Below are positions 17,786-27,321 of a stretch of DNA of 64,000 nt, piece after piece; position 1 is the stretch's first letter; each line of letters begins with the position of its first letter. The notes beneath the pieces are model-generated. The model saw only the letters and a list, made by a program, of their open reading frames with translations. It was not told where the DNA came from and did no database searches. Made by a program: the position numbers and the translations under genes. Source of the stretch: Zobellia galactanivorans (lineage in GTDB: Bacteria; Bacteroidota; Bacteroidia; Flavobacteriales; Flavobacteriaceae); the NCBI RefSeq assembly GCF_000973105.1, contig NC_015844.1:186001-250000 (forward strand). The letters run 5' to 3'.

Positions 17786-20089
17786 TTATCCTTTTACTAT
17801 TGTTTCTTCTAGATTGTAAATCGTGTGAATGATCTGCATAAGTGCCGCCACTTTAACCTCGTCCCTATCTTCTAAAATAGGGTACTCGCCTACTTCAATA
17901 AAATCCTTTGCTTTCTGCCTATCGTTTGCAAATGCCTTTTCTTGGTCATGGTAATAAGCGACCAGCATTTCCTTTTCTTGGGGTTTAATGCTTCGGCATA
18001 AAATGCGGACAAAGGCGGCTTCTATTTTTTCATCGAAGGTGCTTTCTTCCTGGATCAATCTTTCCGACAATACCCGGGATGCCTCCAAGATCGTCGGATC
18101 GTTCAGGGCGATAAGCGCTTGAAGCGGTGTCATGGTTGATTGCCTTTTTACCTCGCACTGATCACGTGTGGCCGCATCAAAGGTCAATTGTACCGGAGGG
18201 AGGGTGGTTCGTTTTATAAAAACGTAAATACCGCGTCGATACAGGTCTTCGCCATGGTCCTGAACATAATTGGCCAAAATGCCGCGCCCTGAACTTGCCG
18301 CTTCCCAAATACCGTCGGGCTGATAGACCTTTACGCTACGCCCACCTATCTCGGTGTTCAACAATCCGCTCGTCGCCAAGGCGTGGTCCCGTATCATCTC
18401 TGCATTAAAACGCAAGCGAGACATACGCGACAGGTAACGGTTATCGGGGTCTATAGCCAACTTTTCGTTACTGACCACGGAAGACTGCTTGTAAGTGGAA
18501 GACATGACTATCTGTTTCACCAAACGTTTCATATCCCATCCGTTTTCCATAAAATCCGCGGAAAGCCAGTTCAACAGGCCAATGTGCGTAGGCAAATCGC
18601 CTTGCATTCCAAAATCGCCGGAAGACCTCACAATACCTTCACCAAAAATTTCCTGCCATACCCTGTTGACAAAAACCCTACTCGTTAGGGGGTTCCTGTC
18701 ATCAAAAAGCCATTTGGTAAGTCCTAGGCGATTACGTTCGTAGACCAGGGTATCAAACTTCATGACGGCTTCGGGGGTAGCTGGCTCAACAATCTCCCCC
18801 TTATCATCATAGACCCCTCGGTTCAATACATGGGTCGTTCTAATGTCGGGTTTCTCTTCGATAACCATGACATCGATATCCTCCGGTTCTTTTTTATTTA
18901 TAAACGGAAGTTCCTTATCGATTACCTCATCGGTAATAGTAATCAAGGGGGGCTCTGCCAATACTTCCCCCATAGGTCTAGATCGATGTACCACCTTGTC
19001 GAAAAAGGCAAAAGTATTGAAGTAATCTTTCTGTGAAATTGGGTCGTACTTATGATCGTGACACTTGGCACACTCCAAGGTCAGCCCCAAAAAGGCCTTA
19101 CCGAAGGTATTGGTTCTATCGGTTACGTTCTCGATCCTGAACTCTTCCTCTATAATACCGGCCTCTTGGTTTATTTTATGGTTACGATTAAAGCCCGTTG
19201 CCAAAATGGTCTCCATATTTTTCTTCGGCATCAGGTCTCCCGCCAATTGGTAGGTTACAAACTTTTCGTAGCTGTAATTTTCGTTAAAGGCGTGAATTAC
19301 CCAATCTCTCCAGGGCCACATGGTTCGCAACTGGTCGTTCTGAAAGCCGTGGGAATCGGCGTAACGGGCCACGTCTAACCAGTGGCTTGCCATTTTCTCG
19401 CCATAATGCACACTGCCCAATAACTCGTCCACAATTTGTTCGTAAGCATCGGGCGCGTCATTCCGAATGAACTTTTCGCGCATTTCCGGCGAAGGCGGTA
19501 AGCCCGTAATATCTAAAGAAACCCTTTTCAATAAGCGTTCCTTATCGGCAATTTCATTGGGTTCAAGACCTACCTCTTCAAGTTTTCCCCATATAAAATG
19601 GTCGATTTCATTGCTCACCCAATCAGAGGGAACTTCTGGTATCTCCGGTTTTTTCACGGGAATAAAGGCCCAATGTGGCTCGTACACCGCACCTTGTTCT
19701 ATCCACTTCTTCAACACCTTTATTTCATACTCCGTCAGCTTTAGGTTAGAATCTAAGGGAGGCATGAGGTCGGAACTATCTTTGGCCGTAATCCGTTGGT
19801 AGACCATCGATTTTTCTACATTCTTCGGTACAATGGCAAACTCCTTATCGGAGTCTTTCAGTGCTTTGTAGGCGCCTTCAGGGGTATCTAACCGTAAGTC
19901 TGCCGACCTTTTATTGGCATCGGGACCATGGCAATTAAAACACTTGTCCGACAGTATGGGCCGAACATCAAAATTATAATCTACCCTGTTAGGAACTTTT
20001 TGCTGCGGAATGGAAGCATATTGCCCCTCTTCCTTACAAGAAACCAGAAGTAGCCCTAAAATGATAAGTTGAAGAACGAATTTTTTCAT
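17786..20089 (-). CDS. Planctomycete-type cytochrome with DUF1549/DUF1553, lipoprotein
   Basis: A 767-residue lipoprotein (lipobox Cys18 in 'LGLLLVSCKEEG'). An N-terminal cytochrome domain has haem motif CFNCH (50-54) within 'CFNCHGPDANKRSADLRLDT'. DUF1549 follows from about 155 with 'WLDVARYADSHGFQND' and a second motif CAKCH (340-344) in 'LTLECAKCHDHKYDPIS'. DUF1553 spans about 450-740 ('NPLTSRVFVNRVWQEIFGEG', 'STMTPLQALIALNDPTILEAS'). The two CxxCH sites predict two covalent haems. Such proteins occur in large numbers in Planctomycetes beside sulfatases and are uncommon in flavobacteria. It is 3 nt after the propeller gene and 16 nt before the DUF1501 gene, so all should be made together. 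Periplasmic or surface redox activity is inferred. Confidence 0.88.
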   Translation of the reverse strand: MKKFVLQLIILGLLLVSCKEEGQYASIPQQKVPNRVDYNFDVRPILSDKCFNCHGPDANKRSADLRLDTPEGAYKALKDSDKEFAIVPKNVEKSMVYQRITAKDSSDLMPPLDSNLKLTEYEIKVLKKWIEQGAVYEPHWAFIPVKKPEIPEVPSDWVSNEIDHFIWGKLEEVGLEPNEIADKERLLKRVSLDITGLPPSPEMREKFIRNDAPDAYEQIVDELLGSVHYGEKMASHWLDVARYADSHGFQNDQLRTMWPWRDWVIHAFNENYSYEKFVTYQLAGDLMPKKNMETILATGFNRNHKINQEAGIIEEEFRIENVTDRTNTFGKAFLGLTLECAKCHDHKYDPISQKDYFNTFAFFDKVVHRSRPMGEVLAEPPLITITDEVIDKELPFINKKEPEDIDVMVIEEKPDIRTTHVLNRGVYDDKGEIVEPATPEAVMKFDTLVYERNRLGLTKWLFDDRNPLTSRVFVNRVWQEIFGEGIVRSSGDFGMQGDLPTHIGLLNWLSADFMENGWDMKRLVKQIVMSSTYKQSSVVSNEKLAIDPDNRYLSRMSRLRFNAEMIRDHALATSGLLNTEIGGRSVKVYQPDGIWEAASSGRGILANYVQDHGEDLYRRGIYVFIKRTTLPPVQLTFDAATRDQCEVKRQSTMTPLQALIALNDPTILEASRVLSERLIQEESTFDEKIEAAFVRILCRSIKPQEKEMLVAYYHDQEKAFANDRQKAKDFIEVGEYPILEDRDEVKVAALMQIIHTIYNLEETIVKG

Positions 20090-20092
20090 AAG

Positions 20093-21148
20093 TTATACCC
20101 TTTCTAGTTTTATAGGATAGGTTTTATTGGCGTTCCACTGGCAGACGTATATGTTCTTATCATCGTCTATACAAACATCATGACAGTGATTGAAAAGGGG
20201 CACATCTTGTACCATTAATTGTAACTTTCCTTTCTTGTAGACCGGGGCCGTACCTCCTGGATTGGATACAACCTTGTCGTTCTTGTCCAAAATGGTAACA
20301 AAACCAGAATCCGGGGTTTGCTCCAAATACTTTAACCGAGACCAACACACCCCTGAATATAGGTTCTCACCATCTATGACCGGTCTGCAGACAAATGCCC
20401 CTGGAAGAAAAAGAGAAGATAGGTACTTGCCATCAAGGCTGTAGCGTTTGAATGAATTGTGTTTTCTAGAGGTACACAACAATGTAATGTTGTTAGGATC
20501 CCTATCATCAATCGTTACCCCATGGGCGGTGCTGAACAAATGGTCTTCTAAGCCCCGTCCGCCAAACTTCCGTATAAATTCACCGTCTTTGGAGTACTGT
20601 AAAATAAAATCGGAACCGTAGCCGTCCGCTACATAAATATCCCCATTGGGAGCTACCGTTGTTTCGGTAGGGCGATACTTTTGATCTTTTTCATAAACCC
20701 CGATGTCGTGTGGATTGGGCAACTCCATAAGAACCCTTCCCTCTACCGTAGTTTTGAGAATGGCACCATCGTTATCGGTTATAAAAAGCATATCTACTTC
20801 CCCTTCCTTCGACAAGGTCAGTCCGTGGGCCGATTTCAGGTTATGTGTCCAAGTCTTTAATAGCTTGCCCGATTTGTCATATACAATAACATTGTTCTTG
20901 ATCTCATCGGTAACCATAATGAGCCTGCCCTTGGAATCCATCACCATTTCATGACAGTTTTTTACCGGGGTGCTTGCCGGGTTCAGGTTTCCCCACTCTT
21001 TATGTACGCGATACTTAAAATCGCCATGACCAATAATCTGATCAGATAACTTGGGCTTATTTATTATCCCAAAACTATATGTAGGAACAGAAAGCGCGGC
21101 ACCGGCAAAAGCCGACTGTTTGATAAAATTTCGTCTGGAGTTTTTCAT
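20093..21148 (-). CDS. Tat-exported six-bladed beta-propeller (NHL-type) protein
   Basis: A 351-residue protein with a Tat-type signal ('MKNSRRNFIKQSAFAGAAL', Arg5-Arg6). The mature part is built of NHL/SMP30-like blades: 'CHEMVMDSKGRLIMVTD', 'HGLTLSKEGEVDMLFITDN', 'TTVAPNGDIYVADGYG' and 'HDVCIDDDKNIYVCQWN'. These recall 6-bladed propeller hydrolases, peptidyl-alpha-hydroxyglycine lyase-like proteins, or non-enzymatic scaffolds. It is first in the four-gene operon that also makes two cytochromes and a DUF1501 protein. It starts 118 nt downstream of the second HTCS, transcribed in the same direction. The function is unknown; a sugar-acid lactonase or scaffold role would fit a periplasmic oxidation pathway, but that is speculation. 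Confidence 0.85.
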   Translation of the reverse strand: MKNSRRNFIKQSAFAGAALSVPTYSFGIINKPKLSDQIIGHGDFKYRVHKEWGNLNPASTPVKNCHEMVMDSKGRLIMVTDEIKNNVIVYDKSGKLLKTWTHNLKSAHGLTLSKEGEVDMLFITDNDGAILKTTVEGRVLMELPNPHDIGVYEKDQKYRPTETTVAPNGDIYVADGYGSDFILQYSKDGEFIRKFGGRGLEDHLFSTAHGVTIDDRDPNNITLLCTSRKHNSFKRYSLDGKYLSSLFLPGAFVCRPVIDGENLYSGVCWSRLKYLEQTPDSGFVTILDKNDKVVSNPGGTAPVYKKGKLQLMVQDVPLFNHCHDVCIDDDKNIYVCQWNANKTYPIKLERV

Positions 21149-21266
21149 TCGGTTATTTTTAAGTTGCAGCGTAATAAGCGCTTCTCAAAAATACCTAACT
21201 ACCTATTTTTCAATGTAGACTAATTGTGCAAAAAGGTGCATTTTTTGTGTAATACATACACTTAAT

Positions 21267-24200
21267 CTATTTATCGGGCACATAATGCGATGGAGGATGA
21301 CCGAACTCTTTTTTAAAAATGCGACTGAAATACCGATTATCGTTATACCCTACCCTGAACGCAATCTCCTTTATACTCAGCTGCCCTTTCTGTAACATAG
21401 GCATCGCTTTTGAAAGTTTGTAGGTATTGATATACTCAATAATGGTCTTACCGGTAAGCGCCTGGATCTTTCTATACAACTGTGAACGTCCGATGGCCAA
21501 TTCATCACACAAAAAGTCAATGGAAAAATCGGCGTTTTCGAGATGGGCGTCAATAACCTTGTTCACCCGTATCAAATATTGGTCTACCTGAGAGGTGGGT
21601 TCTACGATCAGGTCTTCCTTTTGATATTTTTTGACAAGGCGTTGCCTGCTCTCGATCCGGTTTTGGATTTTCATTTTAATTTCGGAAACGTTAAAGGGCT
21701 TTTCTATATAATCTTCGGCCCCGGTTTCCAATCCTTTTAACTTATTTTCCAATCCTGTTTTAGCGGTCAAAAACATCAATGGAATATGGGCGGTCAGTTC
21801 ATTCGCCTTTAACTGGTTTGCTACTTGAATGCCATCGAACAAGGGCATCATGATATCACTGATCACAATGTCGGGGATATGTTCCAAGGCCAATTGAAAA
21901 CCGTCCTTTCCATTGTCCGCCTGAAGAATTACGTAATCGTCGGACAGTTCGGCGGTCAAATAATTACGAATATCCTCATTGTCCTCGATCAGGAGCACTA
22001 CCGTCTCACCTGAGGCTGTTTCCGTCGAAACAACGGGAGCTTCCTCTATGTTTACCTCATAATCTTTATAACCAATAGGCACGGTAATCGTAAAATGCGA
22101 TCCTTTTCCCTCTTCGCTCTTCAATTTGATCCTTCCTTGATGGAGCTTTACCAATTCTGAGATAAGGGAAAGTCCTATTCCACTACTATAGCCTTTATTC
22201 GGATTTTCGTCCAACTGATAGAAGCGTTCAAATACCTTTTCTTGGTATTTTTCTGGGATACCGGCCCCATTGTCTAGAACCTCAATTTCCAATTTTCCGC
22301 TTACCACTTTATCGTCGTCATCGGTCTCAAGGTCGGCATAGGAGGTCCTTAAATTAATCTCACCGTTTTTAGGCGTAAACTTAAAGGCATTGGAAACGAG
22401 ATTGCTTACTATTTTTTCAATGACATCTTCGTCAAAATAAAGGGTATAATCGGTTTCGGAAGCCTCGCAGTTAAAATCGATATTTTTCTCTTTTGCCCAA
22501 TATTCATAGGCGGTATACATATTTGTACAGACCAATAGTTCGTCATGGGGCTTGATTCTCAATTGCTGATTTCCTTCCAGTTTACGAAAATCAAGAATTT
22601 GATTCACCAGTTCCAACAAACGATTGCTGTTTCTATACATCATTTGCAAGACCCGGGTATCAGGTTTGATCCCTTTACGGATATACTTGTCCAAGGGCGA
22701 GGTAATCAAGGTCAATGGCGTTCGCAGTTCATGGGAGATATTGGTAAAAAAACGAAGCTTCATCTGGGCCAGTTCCTCGAATTGATATACCCTTTCCTTT
22801 TCAATTTCGAACATATTTCTTGTCCGTTCCCGCAACAAGAAAAACCTAAAGCCCCATATCCCTATCAATAAGAGCAAAACGGCCCCTAAAATCTGCACCC
22901 ATAGGCGTTCCCAAAAGGGAGGGGTGACTACGATATCCAAGCTTTTGATCTTGTCCGTCCAAATTCCATCTTCATTGGTCGCCTTTAAAAGAAAGGTATA
23001 GTGGCCCGAAGGTAGGTTCGTATAGGTCGCCCGAGTGCCATTGGCCATGGTCCAATCAGAATCAAACCCCTCTAATTTATAAGCGTATTGACAACGCTGG
23101 GCATTTTCGTACTGTATGGCCTGAAAGCTGAGTTCTATTTTTTGGTCTTTATATGAGAGTTGTAAGTGGTCTTCTACCTCTATACTCTTTTTTATGTACG
23201 GACTATTGGGCGAAACCAACTCATTGTTTACCCATAATTTAGAAATATAGACCGAAGGGGTTTTGGTACTAGGTACAACCGTTTCAGGATTGAAGGTCAT
23301 TAGGCCCGCATTTGTAGAAAACACCATATGGCCATCATCGGTAACGGAGCTTGAAATATTGATTTTCTGCGAAATGAGTCCGTCTTGTTCATTCAAAATA
23401 CGAACCACATTGTTCTTTGCATCTAGTTTTATAAGTCCGTTTCTGGTACCCAACCACAAATTCCCCTTCCGATCTTGTTCAATGCTGTTAATGATCCTAT
23501 CCTTTAGAAGGCTATTATCATACTGTATAAATAAATCTTTTTGCAGATCATAACTACAAAGTCCGGAATTTGTCCCCACCCAAAGGGTACGGTCCGCATC
23601 CTCAAAAATCACATTTATAAAATTGTTGTTTACCGTAGCGGTATTGCCAATTTCATGCCTATAGTGTACAAATTGGTTCTTCTCGGGCACATAGCGTTTT
23701 ACGCCATCGCCATTGGTGCCGATCCAAATCTGGCCTTTGTAATCTTCAAAAAGTTCATTTGCCCGATGAAAATACCCTATACCATTGGGATCGTTGGGGT
23801 CACAGTCGAAATACACGGTTTTCTCCGTTGCGGGATCGTAAATGCGGGCTCCTAAGACCTCTCCCGTCCAAACCGGTCCGCTACTCGTTTCCAAAAGCCC
23901 GAAAAGCTCGGCGGGTTTTCTTGTGGTTTTTCGTAAAGCTTCCCCTTCTTCGGTATATCTATAAATATGATCGTTATCGGCCACCCATATAATTTCCTTG
24001 TCATACGAACTCATAAAAGTCCTGTAAGTAAACCCTTCGAGGGTTTTGCTCAGAACCTGGTCTTTCTTACTGTAGATATTGATCTTTCCGTCTCTATATA
24101 CCCAATAGTTATTTTTAGTCTTTAGGATTTTGGCGTTCCTGCCCGATTCTAAAAAAGACTTGAATATTACCGGCGATTTTTTAATGTGAAAAAAATGGCC

Positions 24201-25181
24201 CGCACCGTCCAATACCCAAGAATCTTCCTTGGCCGGGTTATGAAATATTTGTCTTATATAGAACGACCCTTCATTGAAGCGCTTGTTTAGCCCAATTACC
24301 TTTTTGGTTTTGAAATCGGCATCTACGATAGCTATTTGATCTCGGTGCGCTATCCAGCAATTCTTTCCATTGTCCGGTTGTATGGCACTTACCCGGTCTT
24401 GTGGCAAGTCCAATTTATGAAGCTGGTTCTTTTTATCCACTTTAAACAGCTTGCCGCTGGAAACAATGAGGTCGTTATAAAAGCCCAATACGGGAAAAGA
24501 GTGGGAACCCCCTGGTATTTCTTTTATAAGGCGTGTAAATTTCCCTGTATCCGGATGAAACAAATTGAGTCCGATCCATGTACCGATAAAAAGACGGCCA
24601 TCAGGACTCCCCTGTATATCGAGCACGTTATTATGACTTATACTTTCGGAATCTTCTGCATTGTATTGGTATCGTTTAAAAGTTCCCGTTTCGCGGTTCA
24701 TCAAGTTCAAACCACCACCATCGGTACCGATATAGAAGGTGTTGTCGGCAGTTTCATAAATGACCCTGACCTCATTAAAACTTAGACTTCCAGGGTCATC
24801 TTCGTCATGAATGAAACGTTGAAAATGATCGTATTCCCGATCATATTTAAGAAGGCCGCCACCATAGGTCCCTACCCATAAGATTCCTTGGCTATCTTCA
24901 TACAAACACGAGATATGGTTATCGGTGATACTTGTCTGTTCGTGCTCGTTTTTACTGTAGTTTTTAAAATTCCCCCCATCAAAACGCCACAGACCATTAG
25001 TAGAGGCTATCCAAATAAAACCATAGCGATCCTCAAGTATATCTTGGGCAGCGGTCTCTATCGGTAGTTGAAAATGGGTAATTTCAAAATCAGATACATT
25101 TTCCTGTGCATGTACAAAGGGGACAGTACCCAATAATAACAAGGCCAAAAAAAGATAAAAAATATGGGGTACTCTAAGCAT
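21267..25181 (-). CDS. Hybrid two-component system (HTCS) sensor/regulator 2
   Basis: A 1304-residue HTCS: signal peptide (about 1-25), Reg_prop beta-propeller repeats to about 640, Y_Y_Y domain (about 690-752), membrane helix (about 756-783), histidine kinase with His817 in 'FFTNISHELRTP', ATPase ('DNGAGIPEKYQEKVFERFYQ', 'SSGIGLSLI'), receiver with phospho-Asp1109 in 'VISDIMMPLFDG' and Lys1161, and a C-terminal AraC helix-turn-helix ('GRSQLYRKIQALTG'). The ATG at 25181 precedes the signal peptide; the longer frame starts with TTG. It stands upstream of the propeller/DUF1553/DUF1501/cytochrome operon on the same strand and divergent from a sulfatase. By HTCS precedent these are its likely targets and its ligand an oligosaccharide. 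Confidence 0.93.
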   Translation of the reverse strand: MLRVPHIFYLFLALLLLGTVPFVHAQENVSDFEITHFQLPIETAAQDILEDRYGFIWIASTNGLWRFDGGNFKNYSKNEHEQTSITDNHISCLYEDSQGILWVGTYGGGLLKYDREYDHFQRFIHDEDDPGSLSFNEVRVIYETADNTFYIGTDGGGLNLMNRETGTFKRYQYNAEDSESISHNNVLDIQGSPDGRLFIGTWIGLNLFHPDTGKFTRLIKEIPGGSHSFPVLGFYNDLIVSSGKLFKVDKKNQLHKLDLPQDRVSAIQPDNGKNCWIAHRDQIAIVDADFKTKKVIGLNKRFNEGSFYIRQIFHNPAKEDSWVLDGAGHFFHIKKSPVIFKSFLESGRNAKILKTKNNYWVYRDGKINIYSKKDQVLSKTLEGFTYRTFMSSYDKEIIWVADNDHIYRYTEEGEALRKTTRKPAELFGLLETSSGPVWTGEVLGARIYDPATEKTVYFDCDPNDPNGIGYFHRANELFEDYKGQIWIGTNGDGVKRYVPEKNQFVHYRHEIGNTATVNNNFINVIFEDADRTLWVGTNSGLCSYDLQKDLFIQYDNSLLKDRIINSIEQDRKGNLWLGTRNGLIKLDAKNNVVRILNEQDGLISQKINISSSVTDDGHMVFSTNAGLMTFNPETVVPSTKTPSVYISKLWVNNELVSPNSPYIKKSIEVEDHLQLSYKDQKIELSFQAIQYENAQRCQYAYKLEGFDSDWTMANGTRATYTNLPSGHYTFLLKATNEDGIWTDKIKSLDIVVTPPFWERLWVQILGAVLLLLIGIWGFRFFLLRERTRNMFEIEKERVYQFEELAQMKLRFFTNISHELRTPLTLITSPLDKYIRKGIKPDTRVLQMMYRNSNRLLELVNQILDFRKLEGNQQLRIKPHDELLVCTNMYTAYEYWAKEKNIDFNCEASETDYTLYFDEDVIEKIVSNLVSNAFKFTPKNGEINLRTSYADLETDDDDKVVSGKLEIEVLDNGAGIPEKYQEKVFERFYQLDENPNKGYSSGIGLSLISELVKLHQGRIKLKSEEGKGSHFTITVPIGYKDYEVNIEEAPVVSTETASGETVVLLIEDNEDIRNYLTAELSDDYVILQADNGKDGFQLALEHIPDIVISDIMMPLFDGIQVANQLKANELTAHIPLMFLTAKTGLENKLKGLETGAEDYIEKPFNVSEIKMKIQNRIESRQRLVKKYQKEDLIVEPTSQVDQYLIRVNKVIDAHLENADFSIDFLCDELAIGRSQLYRKIQALTGKTIIEYINTYKLSKAMPMLQKGQLSIKEIAFRVGYNDNRYFSRIFKKEFGHPPSHYVPDK

Positions 25182-25259
25182 GAGCTGAATATAAAACAAT
25201 TCTAAGGAAGGTTAAATAAATTTCTGTTATTGTCAATATGCCCTGCTTCAAATTCGGTG

Positions 25260-25268
25260 CCCCCCCCC
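25260..25268. other. C9 homopolymer in the HTCS2-sulfatase control region
   Basis: Nine consecutive C residues lie in the 282-nt divergent gap between the HTCS gene and the sulfatase gene, about 80 nt from the HTCS start. Such tracts slip during replication and can change promoter spacing. I see no flanking promoter boxes good enough to show that this matters here. Confidence 0.5.
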
Positions 25269-25463
25269 ATGAGTAGTAGTGCCTCTCCCAACATTCGTTC
25301 TACAAAAAACAACTTAAGGTTAAGATAGTGCCAGCCCTTGATAAAATACATAAATACAGGGGGTTAATTTTAAGGTTAATTTGTAGTCGATACAAAACTA
25401 CAGGCTATGGTTAATATTCTTATTAATGCATAACTTTAATTGGTTCCATAAAACCCGAGAAAA

Positions 25464-27113
25464 ATGAACATTCGCATCGTTGCCCTAATCTTTCTAGGGC
25501 TGTTAACAAACTGTAAAAACAATACCACGCCCGCAAAGGAAGCGCAAGCAAAAAAACCGAATATTCTTTTTCTGGCCATTGATGACCTAAGGCCCGAACT
25601 TGGCGCCTACGGTTCCGACATCGCCCTGACGCCCAATATCGACGCCTTGGCCAAGGATGGCCTTCGATTTAACAATGCCTATTGTCAACAGGCGATCTGT
25701 AGCCCTTCGAGGGCCAGCTTAATGACCGGTGCCCGCCCCGAAACCATTCAGGTCATTGAAAATTTCACCTATTTCAGGGATAAAAACCCTGATATCGCCA
25801 CCCTGCCCCAGCATTTTAAGGCCAACGGTTACGAGACCGTATACACCGGAAAGATCTATCACGGAAAATACAACGATCCAGAACTTTCTTGGAGCAGACA
25901 GCCGGTTGAATTGAACAAGAGCGAAGTCAAATTCGGGTTTAAATTGCCCGAGAATATCAAAATGCAGAAGGAAAACAGCGAGGCCATGGTGGCCAAGTAC
26001 GGAAAAAATGCCTTGAGGAACGGTCTAGGGAAAGGTCCCTCTTACGAATTTGCCGACTTTCCCGACAATGCCTATGAAGATGGATTCAACACAGACCTGG
26101 CCATTGCCACTATGAAAGATATGCTTGAGAAAAACCCGGAAAAACCGTTCTTCTTGGGTATGGGCATGAAAAAACCCCACCTCGATTGGATCGCCCCTAA
26201 GAAATACTGGGATATGTACGATGAGTCTGACATTAAACTTGCGGAACACGACCAAGCCCCAAAAGACGGAGCCACCATGGGGCTCCATGCTTCCTTTGAA
26301 TTAAGGGCCAGGGCCGGAATTCCTAAAAAAGGGGATATTTCCCCCGAGCAAGCCATAAAGTTAAAGCATGCCTATTTGGCCTGTGTGAGTTATGTCGATG
26401 CCCAAATCGGCCGTATGCTCAGTGCCCTCGACGAAGCGGGAATAAGGGACAACACCATCATTATTTTATGGAGTGACCACGGATGGCATTTAGGGGATAT
26501 GGGCATTTGGGGGAAGGCAACGAATTATGAAATTGCCACTAGGGTTCCATTGATCATCTGGACCCCCGACATGGCAAAAGAAAACCGAGGAAAAGCTACG
26601 GATGCCCTTGTGGAATTGGTAGATATGTATCCGACCCTATGTGACCTTGCCGACATTTCAAAACCCAATACTTTGGAAGGCCAAAGTTTTGTTCCTTTGC
26701 TTTCCAACCCCGAGCAAGAATGGAAGACCGCTGTTTTTTCGCAGTTTCCGACACCTGCACTAAGGGAATGGGCCGCCAATCCGCTTTCAAAAGGAATGCG
26801 TGAAACTTCCTTTGGGCCATTAATAGAAGAAGTCGAAGGCCGTATTAAAACGCAACAAGGTGAAAAATGGGACCGCGATCTGTTCGAAAATCGCTTAATG
26901 GGATATTCCATGCGCACCAAAAACTACCGTTTTATCGTATGGAAAGATTATACCGATAAAGAAGCTGAACCTGTGTTCATAGAACTCTACGACCACAATA
27001 ACGACCCAGCGGAAACCGTAAACATCGCCAAAGACCGTCCTGAGCTGGTAAAAGAGCTCATGCTGTTGTTCGATAAAGGCTGGGAAGGGAACAGGGCGAA
27101 AGTAAATATTTAA
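25464..27113 (+). CDS. S1-family sulfatase, iduronate-2-sulfatase-like, lipoprotein
   Basis: A 549-residue type I sulfatase. The lipobox is at Cys17 ('LGLLTNCKNN'). Metal-binding 'LAIDDLRPELGAYG' (Asp40-Asp41) precedes the maturation motif C-S-P-S-R at 79-83, where Cys79 becomes formylglycine; the second metal site is 'LWSDHGWHLGDMGIWGK'. The 'DDLRPELGAYG' form is typical of iduronate-2-sulfatase-like enzymes. It would remove sulfate esters from algal polysaccharide fragments in the periplasm or at the surface. It is divergent from HTCS2 and is followed, 208 nt on, by the GC-rich GMC dehydrogenase. No sulfatase-maturing enzyme is in the window. The sugar specificity cannot be read from sequence. 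Confidence 0.93.
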   Translation: MNIRIVALIFLGLLTNCKNNTTPAKEAQAKKPNILFLAIDDLRPELGAYGSDIALTPNIDALAKDGLRFNNAYCQQAICSPSRASLMTGARPETIQVIENFTYFRDKNPDIATLPQHFKANGYETVYTGKIYHGKYNDPELSWSRQPVELNKSEVKFGFKLPENIKMQKENSEAMVAKYGKNALRNGLGKGPSYEFADFPDNAYEDGFNTDLAIATMKDMLEKNPEKPFFLGMGMKKPHLDWIAPKKYWDMYDESDIKLAEHDQAPKDGATMGLHASFELRARAGIPKKGDISPEQAIKLKHAYLACVSYVDAQIGRMLSALDEAGIRDNTIIILWSDHGWHLGDMGIWGKATNYEIATRVPLIIWTPDMAKENRGKATDALVELVDMYPTLCDLADISKPNTLEGQSFVPLLSNPEQEWKTAVFSQFPTPALREWAANPLSKGMRETSFGPLIEEVEGRIKTQQGEKWDRDLFENRLMGYSMRTKNYRFIVWKDYTDKEAEPVFIELYDHNNDPAETVNIAKDRPELVKELMLLFDKGWEGNRAKVNI

Positions 27114-27321
27114 ACAAGTCCGACCCCATCCCTATCATCGGAACCAGGTTCTTTATAATATAATTCAGACCACGCGGTTAAAATGATTCCATTTTCGATG
27201 TAAAACCTATAAAATTCTTGAATTTGCATAGGCTTTTGGGAACTCTACTACAGACAGGCGCAAACTATTGTTATTTTTCGAATCTCAATCGAATCGAACT
27301 ACTAACAAAAGCAAAGAACCT

